A DNA stretch of 15,361 nucleotides from an uncultured Sulfurimonas sp. (GTDB lineage: Bacteria; Campylobacterota; Campylobacteria; Campylobacterales; Sulfurimonadaceae), in NCBI GenBank assembly GCA_937914675.1, contig CALDOC010000071.1:1-15361 (forward strand), in the 5' to 3' direction. A program made the position numbers and the translations under genes. Shown here piece by piece: positions 7,537 to 14,020 of the stretch (the first letter of the stretch is position 1; each line of letters starts with the position of its first letter). The notes below the pieces were generated by a model. That model was not told the DNA's origin and searched no databases. It saw nothing but the letters and a program-made list of their open reading frames with translations.

Positions 7537-8742
7537 CTATATTTTTAGTTCAGACATATCCCGAGCTTGAATAATTATGTTAGTGCCCGATTTTTTCGCA
7601 TAGTCTAAAATCTCTTTCGCTTGTCTTATGGCTTCATCAACGGTAGTGTTTTTTTGTTTAATGACAAATCCACCCGTAACCGTTATGGTAGGATTGTTTG
7701 GAAGGTTAAATTTTAATTCTGAAATACTTTCTCTTAATGTTTCCATATCTTTAAAAGCCTGTTCTTTACTCGCTCTTGAAAGTATGATTGTAAATTGATT
7801 ATAATCGGTTCTTGCTATTACGTCGGTAGGTTGTTCATGAAGAGAGATGGTAAACGCTATTTTCTTTAGTATTAATTGCGTCATCTCTTGAGTGAACGTT
7901 CTTTTAGTTTTTGAAAAATTATCTATTTCAATAATGGTTAATGACGTAAAATTGCTGTCTTTTAAATCTTTTTTATTTGCATAAGAGTTTACCAACCCTT
8001 TATAATTGTTAATTCCAGTGATTTGATCTATCATGGCGGGATTGTCCGCCACAACGGTTTTGCGTTTCATTCTAAGCAACACGCCATCAGCTTCTTGCGT
8101 GTAGATGACATATGGTTGGTGATTATTATCAATTGACGTTAAATATTCTATGTCTTTGTAAATATAATAAATTCTTTTTCTGTACCATAGCGTTAAAATG
8201 AAGACGACGACAAAAGAATATATGGATAGATACATAAACACGGTATATTTAGTTTTGTCATACTCTATGTTTTTTACTATAAGAGAATCGATGTGATTAT
8301 TCAAATCGTAGTAAGAGTTTTCCAAAATTTGTCTATCAAGATTTATTATTTTTACATTTTTTGAAGGTACGTAATATTTATGAGCGTTTTGATTGAAAAC
8401 ATCGGTTAAATTGCTGAGTTTTTCCAAATCGGAAATATACTCCTCTTTATTGCCAATAATATATTTTTCGCTAACGCTGTATTTGTAAATATTATAAAGT
8501 TTTTCAATCTCGCTCTTGAGTTGCGCGGTTTTGCCATTGAACTGAATCAGCGCCAACTCCAAGTCGTCTTTATTGATTTTTGTCAGAGTGGCGATGATGT
8601 GTTTTTGGTTGTTCAAGTTGTCCATTTTCTCAAAAGAGAGTTGCTTTTCAAGAGTAAACGCCATAAAAATGAAAGAGACAAACATAATAAATAGCATGTA
8701 AGTGTTTAAATTTTGAAATATTTTTTTTATTGAGTGTTTCAT
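7537..8742 (-). CDS. Two-helix membrane protein with degenerate GGDEF domain
   Basis: This 401-residue protein has a transmembrane helix near residues 14-31, a periplasmic region of about 135 residues rich in helix-forming sequence, a second helix near 167-187, and a cytoplasmic GGDEF-fold domain from about 236 (DQITGINNYKGL) to 395. Asp274 in the metal-binding IEIDNF strand is kept. The catalytic GGDEF signature is replaced by DYNQF (313-317), and the inhibitory RxxD site reads QPTD. It is therefore unlikely to make c-di-GMP and may act as a sensor or scaffold through its fold. No EAL or HD-GYP domain is present. It lies 146 bases upstream of sdhA on the same strand, and its own promoter region is shared with divergent thiL. 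The ligand and output are unknown. Confidence 0.85.
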   Translation of the reverse strand: MKHSIKKIFQNLNTYMLFIMFVSFIFMAFTLEKQLSFEKMDNLNNQKHIIATLTKINKDDLELALIQFNGKTAQLKSEIEKLYNIYKYSVSEKYIIGNKEEYISDLEKLSNLTDVFNQNAHKYYVPSKNVKIINLDRQILENSYYDLNNHIDSLIVKNIEYDKTKYTVFMYLSIYSFVVVFILTLWYRKRIYYIYKDIEYLTSIDNNHQPYVIYTQEADGVLLRMKRKTVVADNPAMIDQITGINNYKGLVNSYANKKDLKDSNFTSLTIIEIDNFSKTKRTFTQEMTQLILKKIAFTISLHEQPTDVIARTDYNQFTIILSRASKEQAFKDMETLRESISELKFNLPNNPTITVTGGFVIKQKNTTVDEAIRQAKEILDYAKKSGTNIIIQARDMSELKI

Positions 8743-8759
8743 ATAAATCCCATTAGTGG

Positions 8760-8765
8760 TATAAT
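8760..8765 (+). promoter_or_regulatory. Predicted -10 box for thiL-truD-psd
   Basis: A perfect TATAAT lies within GTGGTATAATTACCC in the 75-base divergent gap, about 50 bases before the thiL start. No clear -35 is seen. Confidence 0.45.
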
Positions 8766-8776
8766 TACCCGCCTAT

Positions 8777-8782
8777 TTTATA
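8777..8782 (-). promoter_or_regulatory. Possible -10 box for the GGDEF gene
   Basis: On the minus strand GCTATAAAATAGG gives TATAAA about 35 bases before the ATG at 8742. It overlaps the region downstream of the thiL -10 box, so the two promoters are interleaved. Confidence 0.3.
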
Positions 8783-8817
8783 GCTAGACCGATTAATTTA
8801 CACTTAAAGAAGAAAAA

Positions 8818-9636
8818 TTGAATTTAGAAAATTACTTCATATCACAATTTCAAAGCAAAAACATAGGTGACGATGGAGCCTTTATAGATGGTTTTGTCTA
8901 CTCAAAAGACGCTTTTTTTGAAAACGTGCATTTTAAAAAGCGATGGATGAGTCATTATCAAATCGCGCAAAAAGCGATGCTTGTAAATATCTCCGACGCG
9001 GTGGCCATGAACGCGAAACCTCTCTACGCTCTTCTGAGCGTCGCCATGCCAAAAAGTATGACAAAAAAAGAGATGATTGCCTTGGCTAACGGCTTTAAAG
9101 ACGTGGCTAAACAGTACGGTATGGAAATAATTGGCGGAGACACAATTAGCAATACAAAGTTGGACATCACAATTACAATTATTTCCAAAACTGATAAACC
9201 ACTGTTAAGAAGCGGTATAAGACATGGCGATATGCTGGCGTATACCGGTAGATTGGGCGATTCGGCAAAAAGTTTAAAAAGTTTATTTAATTTAGGTAAA
9301 CTTCATAAGAAATCCAAATTTGTAAACATAGGCCTAAGAGACGCGTTTATAAAAAATACGCGACGACGTCTTAAGGCGGGCATGGACGTTTCAGACGGAC
9401 TTTTTAGCGATTTGGGTAAAATGGCGTCTGTAAACAGATTGGGTTTTCGATTTGGCAAAAAAATAGCCAAGTCAGTCGGCTGCAGCGGTGAAGAGTATGA
9501 GATGTTGGTTGCGTTTGACAAAAGAGATAAAAAAGCAGTTATGCGTAGAGCGGGGCAGAGTAGAACAGAGTTAACTGTTTTTGCGGTCGCTTCAAGAGAT
9601 AAATACACAAATAGATGTAAATCGCATCATTTTTAA
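8818..9636 (+). CDS. thiL: Thiamine-monophosphate kinase
   Basis: ThiL phosphorylates thiamine monophosphate to thiamine diphosphate, the last step of cofactor synthesis, in the cytoplasm. The AIR-synthase-type motifs appear in order: IGDDGAF near residue 17 (usually GDDAA), VNISDAVAMNAKP, IIGGDT, GMDVSDGLFSDLG and GEEYEML. At 272 residues it is shorter than the 325 of E. coli, as in other Campylobacterota; the difference is mostly at the C-terminus. The start is a TTG with an AAAGAAG ribosome site just upstream; I see no better in-frame ATG before the conserved GDDG motif. truD begins 13 bases after the stop. Confidence 0.9.
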   Translation: MNLENYFISQFQSKNIGDDGAFIDGFVYSKDAFFENVHFKKRWMSHYQIAQKAMLVNISDAVAMNAKPLYALLSVAMPKSMTKKEMIALANGFKDVAKQYGMEIIGGDTISNTKLDITITIISKTDKPLLRSGIRHGDMLAYTGRLGDSAKSLKSLFNLGKLHKKSKFVNIGLRDAFIKNTRRRLKAGMDVSDGLFSDLGKMASVNRLGFRFGKKIAKSVGCSGEEYEMLVAFDKRDKKAVMRRAGQSRTELTVFAVASRDKYTNRCKSHHF

Positions 9637-9649
9637 GGAACATTCAAAC

Positions 9650-10723
9650 ATGGATAGATTTTATTCGCTAGCTCACTCAAGTATAGATTTTCATTTTAAG
9701 CAGACCCCTCGTGATTTCGTAGTTGAAGAGATTCCTCTGTACGAATTTTCAGGCGAAGGGGAGCATCTTATTCTTTTTGTAAGAAAAAAAGGGCTTTCAA
9801 CGAGTGAAATGATAGGGCAGTTCGCTAGATATTTGGGCATAAAAAATAGAGACATTGGATACGCCGGCTTAAAAGACAAACATGCGATGACGAAGCAATA
9901 TATCTCGATTCATAAGCAACATGAAGAAGCGTTGGAAAATTTCAATCTTGAAAACATTAAAATAATTTCCAAAACCTATCACAACAATAAGCTCAAAATA
10001 GGGCATTTAAAAGGCAATAGATTTTATATTAAACTAAAAAAAGTCAATCCCACTTCCGCCGCAAAAATAGACGAAGCTCTTAAAAAAATAGGACAAGACG
10101 GAATGCCAAACTTCTTTGGTTATCAACGTTTTGGCAATGATGGAGACAATCATATTCTCGGAGAAAAACTTGCAAAAGGCGAAGCGAGAGAGAGAAATCC
10201 TAGAGTGAGAACGCTTCTCGTAAACGCTTATCAAAGTCATCTTTTTAATCTTTGGTTAAGCAGACGTTTAGAAATAAACTCGCTTGTAAGCAGTTTTGAA
10301 GCGTCGGAAATAGAGACGCTACTCAATATGCCAAATAACGAAGTAAAGAAGATGAAAGCGCAAAAGCATCCTTTTAAATTGATGGACGGAGACGTTATGG
10401 AACACTATCCTTATGGCAAGCTCTTTGAATTTACGTCCGACGAGAATGACTTGCTGAGATTTAACGAACACGACATTAGCGTAACGGGGCTTTTATGCGG
10501 GAAAAAAGTGAAAACGTCTTCTGGACTCGCTGGAGAGATAGAAAAAAATTTTAACGATGATATAAACGAGGATGGAGCTCGTAGATTCGCTTGGGTTTAT
10601 CCGACGGAGGTAGAGGGGCGTTTTAATCCCATAGAAGCGCAGTATGAAATGAATTTCACTTTGCCAAAAGGCTGTTACGCGACTGTCTTGATTGAAGAAA
10701 TAGCAAAAAGAAAAATAAACTAA
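9650..10723 (+). CDS. truD: tRNA pseudouridine(13) synthase TruD
   Basis: TruD converts U13 of tRNA-Glu to pseudouridine. The 357-residue protein carries the family core motif GYAGLKDKHAMTKQYIS, with catalytic Asp76, plus NFFGYQRFG and the NAYQSHLFN segment near residue 200. The ATG at 9650 is preceded by AAGGAA (9635-9640), which overlaps the thiL stop codon, so translation of the two genes may be coupled. An open reading beginning at 9581 inside thiL lacks this support. Most Arg codons are AGA (about 13 of 18 by hand count), a useful reference for native codon use here. Confidence 0.95.
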   Translation: MDRFYSLAHSSIDFHFKQTPRDFVVEEIPLYEFSGEGEHLILFVRKKGLSTSEMIGQFARYLGIKNRDIGYAGLKDKHAMTKQYISIHKQHEEALENFNLENIKIISKTYHNNKLKIGHLKGNRFYIKLKKVNPTSAAKIDEALKKIGQDGMPNFFGYQRFGNDGDNHILGEKLAKGEARERNPRVRTLLVNAYQSHLFNLWLSRRLEINSLVSSFEASEIETLLNMPNNEVKKMKAQKHPFKLMDGDVMEHYPYGKLFEFTSDENDLLRFNEHDISVTGLLCGKKVKTSSGLAGEIEKNFNDDINEDGARRFAWVYPTEVEGRFNPIEAQYEMNFTLPKGCYATVLIEEIAKRKIN

Positions 10724-10740
10724 AATAGGAAAATAGCAGT

Positions 10741-11562
10741 ATGGAAAAAAGACATATAACGTCGCTTATCTCACAAAACTTTGGCAAATTCGCTTCCAAA
10801 GAGTTTCCAAGATGGTTTCAAAACATCGTGAACCAATCTTACGTTTCTTTGATGGGACTTGACATGAGCGAGTTTCATCAGCCAAGCGGATACAAATCTT
10901 TAAACGCTCTTTTTACAAGAAGACTAAGAGAGAGGAGAAATTTTTCTCTCGATGGAGACGATTTTATATCTCCATGTGATTCCTACGTGTCCGAGTGCGG
11001 CGATTTACAAGTCGACTACGCTCTTCAGATTAAAGGCATGCGATATAAAACAGATGAACTTTTGGGTGATAATTTCACTCAAGAACAGAAAAATATCGTT
11101 CATGACGGAAAGTTTATAAATTTTTATTTATCGCCAAAAGATTACCATCGTTACCATATTCCAACAAACTTGAAGGTTCTAAAAGCCGTGCATGTTCCCG
11201 GTAAATTTTATCCGGTAAACGTGCCGTCTTTAAAGAAAAGGCTGAATCTGTTCATCGAAAATGAAAGAGTCGTCATTCTTTGCGAGACTACGTCGGGCAA
11301 GAGATTTTACATGGTTCTCGTCAGCGCTTTAAACGTCGGGGTCATGCAAGTCGCGTTTGAGCCTCTCATTCAAACGAACGCAAGCGCCACGACACCATCG
11401 TCTTACGAGTTTAAAAATCTGTTTTTAGACAAAGGCGATGATTTTGGCTGTTTTGAAATGGGCTCAACCATTGTGATTTTGGCGCAAAAAGATATGTTGG
11501 ATTTGAAAGTAAATACGGGGGACAATATTAAGTTTGGTCAAACAATCGCGTCGTTGAAATAA
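10741..11562 (+). CDS. psd: Phosphatidylserine decarboxylase proenzyme
   Basis: Psd makes phosphatidylethanolamine from phosphatidylserine at the inner membrane. The 273-residue proenzyme has the self-cleavage motif at FEMGSTIVI; cleavage between Gly241 and Ser242 would create the pyruvoyl group of the small chain. Asp80 (ISPCDSYV) and a His of the SPKDYHRYHIP motif (136 or 139) complete the charge relay. FTRRL near residue 58 is also typical. It starts 17 bases after truD with an AGGAAAA ribosome site and is the last gene of the operon. No strong terminator follows; AAAAG-AACTC-CTTTT at 11571-11585 is the only weak candidate. It also marks the right edge of the core-like sequence. Confidence 0.95.
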   Translation: MEKRHITSLISQNFGKFASKEFPRWFQNIVNQSYVSLMGLDMSEFHQPSGYKSLNALFTRRLRERRNFSLDGDDFISPCDSYVSECGDLQVDYALQIKGMRYKTDELLGDNFTQEQKNIVHDGKFINFYLSPKDYHRYHIPTNLKVLKAVHVPGKFYPVNVPSLKKRLNLFIENERVVILCETTSGKRFYMVLVSALNVGVMQVAFEPLIQTNASATTPSSYEFKNLFLDKGDDFGCFEMGSTIVILAQKDMLDLKVNTGDNIKFGQTIASLK

Positions 11563-11721
11563 TTTCAGTAAAAAGAACTCCTTTTCTAGGGTGTTCCACC
11601 TTTACCATTTACATCACTCCGAAAACCTATCAAGCTCTAAAAATTCCTTTTTGTATCAACGCCGTTGTACTATAATTTTCAATATATAGGGTGTTGAAAA
11701 GGTTAAAAAAGTATAATGTTA
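11563..11721. other. Intergenic junction between core operon and accessory region
   Basis: No gene is seen here. TAGGGTGTT occurs twice, at 11587-11595 and 11687-11695, exactly 100 bases apart. The second copy extended by one base (TAGGGTGTTG) matches nine of ten bases of the right end of the insertion sequence at 15352-15361. The match is short and may be chance. Base composition becomes clearly AT-richer beyond this point. Confidence 0.4.
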
Positions 11722-11779
11722 TGCGGAACCTCGAATTTATTCGAGGCTATTTTTAGCATTTTAAATTCGATGTTCCGCA
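11722..11779. repeat. Long imperfect inverted repeat enclosing hairpin copy 1
   Basis: TGCGGAACCTCGAATTTA (11722-11739) pairs with TAAATTCGATGTTCCGCA (11762-11779) over 18 positions with one mismatch. The left arm also contains the 5' arm of the short CCTCGAA/TTCGAGG hairpin, so the two folds exclude each other. The inner loop carries a small GCTA/TAGC stem. Confidence 0.6.
11725..11756 (+). terminator. Terminator-like hairpin repeat, copy 1
   Basis: CCTCGAA (11729-11735), loop TTTA and TTCGAGG (11740-11746) form a perfect 7-bp stem followed by CTATTTTTAG. Thirty of 32 bases are identical to 13669-13700, in the same orientation. No complete gene ends just upstream, so this copy may be the tail of a lost gene. 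Confidence 0.65.
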
Positions 11780-11809
11780 AAGACTTGAAAAACAAAAAAA
11801 GGCAAAAAA

Positions 11810-12097
11810 ATGAGAAATATACTAATAGCATTGTCACCACTACTTACAGGAAGTTCTCAAATCTCATACAAATATAGTAAATAATTTAAGTTTTAGTAGT
11901 GATGACAACTACCTTGTCTCAGGTTCATCAGATAAAACAGTGAAAGTTTGGCAAACAGGTAAGGAGTCCTTACATATACTCTAATAGAAGCATTAAATGG
12001 AAAAGATTATGGAAGTGATAATAAAATTACCATAAAAGAGTTGGCAGGATATATAGAAGATGTACTGCCTGATAGAACTTATGATAAGTGGAAATGA
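11810..12097 (+). pseudogene. Remnant of a WD40-repeat / caspase-like (peptidase C14) gene
   Basis: Three pieces in two alternating frames survive. First, an ATG at 11810 with AAAGG upstream opens a hydrophobic, signal-like start (MRNILIALSPLL) that stops at 11884. Second, the frame from 11829 to 11984 encodes most of one WD40 repeat: a SHTNIV segment, then DDNYLVSGSSDKTVKVW and a TGKE linker. Third, 11963-12097 encodes GVLTYTLIEALNG, then DNKITIKEL and YIEDVLP, which matches how caspase-like domains end in bacterial WD40-caspase proteins. The catalytic His and Cys region and any other repeats are missing, so this is the product of deletions and frameshifts, not an active protease. It lies on the same strand as, and 23 bases before, the next intact gene. 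The family call rests on motif recognition. Confidence 0.7.
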
Positions 12098-12120
12098 TTT
12101 TCCTATTGGGGTTAAATAAA

Positions 12121-13656
12121 ATGAAACTAAAAAAATTACCAGTTGGCATACAAACATTTAAAGATATAATTCAAGAGGATTATATCTATATTGATAAAAC
12201 AGCTATAGCATTAGATTTGATTGAAGACTATAGATATGTTTTTTTATCTCGCCCTAGAAGATTTGGAAAATCACTGTTTTTAGATACTTTAAAAAATATA
12301 TTTGAGGGAAACAGAGAGCTATTTAAAGGTCTAGATATTTATGATAAATGGGATTGGAATCTTAAATATCCAGTTATTAAGATAGATTTTTTTGGAAATC
12401 TACGAGATACAGAGAGTTTAAAAAAAACAATATTTGGGATGTTAAGTGATAATCAAAAAAGACTAGATATACAATGCAAATCAGATGATTACGCAATATG
12501 TTTTAAAGAACTTATTCAAGCAACTTATGAAAAATACAATCAAAAAGTTGTAGTATTAATAGATGAATATGATAAGGCTATACTTGACAACCTAGACCAA
12601 ATAGAAGTGGCGAAAGATAATAGAGAAGTTGTAAAATCACTCTATACAATTTTAAAAGGATGTGATGAATATCTAAAGTTTGTATTTTTAACAGGTGTAA
12701 GTAAATTTTCTAAAGCATCTATATTTAGTGGGCTTAATATGTTAGAAGATATAAGTCTAAATCCAGATTTTGGAAATGTATGTGGTTATACTCAAGAAGA
12801 TATCCAAACTTCATTTTTACCCTATCTAAAAAGTGTAGATTTGAAGAAACTCAAAGTTTGGTACAATGGATATAACTTCTTAAAAGATGATGTTTATAAT
12901 CCTTTTGATATATTGCTGTTTATAAAAAATAAATTTCTGTATAAAAATTATTGGTTTTCTACAGGTACTCCAACATTTTTAATCAAACTTATAAAAGAAA
13001 ATAACTACTTCTTACCAAATCTATCAAACCTTATAGTAGATGAAAAATTACTAGATAGTTTTGATATAGAAAACCTAGATTTGGAAGTGGTTCTTTATCA
13101 AGCAGGGTATTTAACTATTGATGAACTCCGTATTACCCCTTTTGATTCTATAGAATATAAATTAAAATTACCAAATATAGAAGTAAAACAATCATTTAAT
13201 GATATAGTAATTGAATATTTAACTAAAAATAATAATCCAAATAGTTCTAAAATCCCAATATATCTAGCCTTAAGTAGTGCAAACCTAGAAGATCTAAAAA
13301 CGACATTAATATCAATGTTCGCATCAATACCATACAACAACTACACAAAAAATGATATATCTCATTTCGAGGGATATTATGCAAGTGTAATATATGTCTA
13401 TCTTCAAAGTTTAGGCTTAGAGATAATAGGTGAAGACGTCACTAATAAAGGTCGTATTGATTTAACTGTTAAAATAGAGAATTTAATCTATATTATAGAG
13501 TTTAAGATGGGTGGAACTGACGCTTTAAGACAAATAAAAGATAAAAACTATGCTCAAAAATATATGAGTGAAAACAAAGAGATATATTTTTTAGGGATAA
13601 ATTTTGATGAAGATGAGAAAAATATAAGTAAGTTTGAGTGGGAAAAAATAAATTGA
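12121..13656 (+). CDS. AAA-ATPase-like protein with C-terminal PD-(D/E)XK nuclease-fold domain (DUF1703 family)
   Basis: This 511-residue protein has the usual family start (MKLKKLPVGIQTF, then YIYIDKT). The ATPase part has FLSRPRRFGKSLFLDTL (42-57, the Walker A equivalent), VVVLIDEYDKAIL (143-155, Walker B), FLTGVSKFSK (189-198, sensor-like) and the family motif WYNGYNF. The C-terminus has GRIDL with Asp447 and IIEFK with Glu460 and Lys462, a complete D-(x12)-E-x-K nuclease core. ATG at 12121 is preferred to GTG at 12088, which overlaps the pseudogene end and precedes the conserved start. AT-rich composition and frequent ATA codons differ from the core genes, consistent with transfer. Such proteins are common and often multicopy in anaerobes and Bacteroidota; their cellular role is not established. 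A hairpin repeat begins 13 bases after the stop. Confidence 0.9.
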   Translation: MKLKKLPVGIQTFKDIIQEDYIYIDKTAIALDLIEDYRYVFLSRPRRFGKSLFLDTLKNIFEGNRELFKGLDIYDKWDWNLKYPVIKIDFFGNLRDTESLKKTIFGMLSDNQKRLDIQCKSDDYAICFKELIQATYEKYNQKVVVLIDEYDKAILDNLDQIEVAKDNREVVKSLYTILKGCDEYLKFVFLTGVSKFSKASIFSGLNMLEDISLNPDFGNVCGYTQEDIQTSFLPYLKSVDLKKLKVWYNGYNFLKDDVYNPFDILLFIKNKFLYKNYWFSTGTPTFLIKLIKENNYFLPNLSNLIVDEKLLDSFDIENLDLEVVLYQAGYLTIDELRITPFDSIEYKLKLPNIEVKQSFNDIVIEYLTKNNNPNSSKIPIYLALSSANLEDLKTTLISMFASIPYNNYTKNDISHFEGYYASVIYVYLQSLGLEIIGEDVTNKGRIDLTVKIENLIYIIEFKMGGTDALRQIKDKNYAQKYMSENKEIYFLGINFDEDEKNISKFEWEKIN

Positions 13657-13668
13657 CCTCCATTTCTT

Positions 13669-13700
13669 GGAACCTCGAACTTATTTGAGGCTATTTTTAG
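13669..13700 (+). terminator. Terminator-like hairpin repeat, copy 2
   Basis: CCTCGAA, loop CTTA and TTTGAGG form a stem followed by CTATTTTTAG. It differs from copy 1 at two positions; one lies in the loop and the other turns a G-C pair into G-U, so the fold is kept. Its place directly after the ATPase/nuclease gene fits an intrinsic terminator. It ends exactly where the MITE-like element begins. Confidence 0.7.
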
Positions 13701-13816
13701 GTAAGCACCAAGTAAAGTACGTCCACCCCATTTTTAGCATATTATTAAGAAAAATAGTCAAAAATAACTCTTTTAAATCTCTATTTTAGGGAGGACATAC
13801 TTTACTTGGTTCTTAC
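13701..13816. mobile_element. MITE-like element with 28-bp terminal inverted repeats
   Basis: The left arm (13701-13728) starts GTAAGCACCAAGTAAAGTA, and the right arm (13789-13816) ends TACTTTACTTGGTTCTTAC. They are complementary at 25 of 28 positions and enclose 60 AT-rich bases with no coding capacity. TA lies one base inside each end, so a Tc1/IS630-type element with a TA target is one reading. The arms are unrelated to the ends of the neighbouring IS, so a different transposase must have moved it. A very long hairpin RNA is the alternative reading. Confidence 0.6.
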
Positions 13817-13941
13817 GTGGATGGTCATCAAAATATATTGTTATTCTAATCCCATAAAATTTACTTATTTATGTCATTAGTGTTTTCCTTATTTATATAC
13901 TCTTTATAGAGTATTTCCCTTTTTATATCTCTCATATCTTA
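13817..13941. other. AT-rich spacer between the MITE-like element and the IS
   Basis: No gene or recognisable RNA is seen. A 6-bp inverted repeat (ATACTC/GAGTAT, 13897-13914) followed by TTCCCTTTTT is a weak terminator candidate. Confidence 0.4.
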
Positions 13942-13956
13942 CAATACCTTAGCCAA
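13942..13956 (+). repeat. Left terminal inverted repeat of the IS
   Basis: CAATACCTTAGCCAA is complementary to 15347-15361 except at its fourth base. It lies 64 bases before the transposase start. Confidence 0.8.
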
Positions 13957-14020
13957 TAATATTTAAAAAGTATGGAATAACTGATATACTTAATTACCAA
14001 AAAAAACAAAAAGTTATCCC

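Noticed and set aside
8743..8817. GGTATAATTACC as a palindromic operator between thiL and the GGDEF gene
   Set aside because: It is not a true palindrome (its complement reads GGTAATTATACC); the TATAAT inside explains the sequence better.
9581..9649. N-terminal extension of TruD overlapping thiL
   Set aside because: The extension has no TruD-like sequence, and the ATG at 9650 has a good ribosome site and the expected family start.
11723..11778. Inverted repeat as an integron attC site
   Set aside because: The outer cores GCGGAAC and GTTCCGC do not fit the RYYYAAC/GTTRRRY consensus, and no integrase is present.
11810..12097. Three separate small genes instead of one pseudogene
   Set aside because: The segments follow the order of one WD40-caspase architecture, and only the first has a start with a ribosome site.
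13701..13816. MITE mobilised by the adjacent IS4-type transposase
   Set aside because: Its terminal repeats (GTAAGCACCAAG...) share no similarity with the IS ends (CAATACCTTAGCC...).
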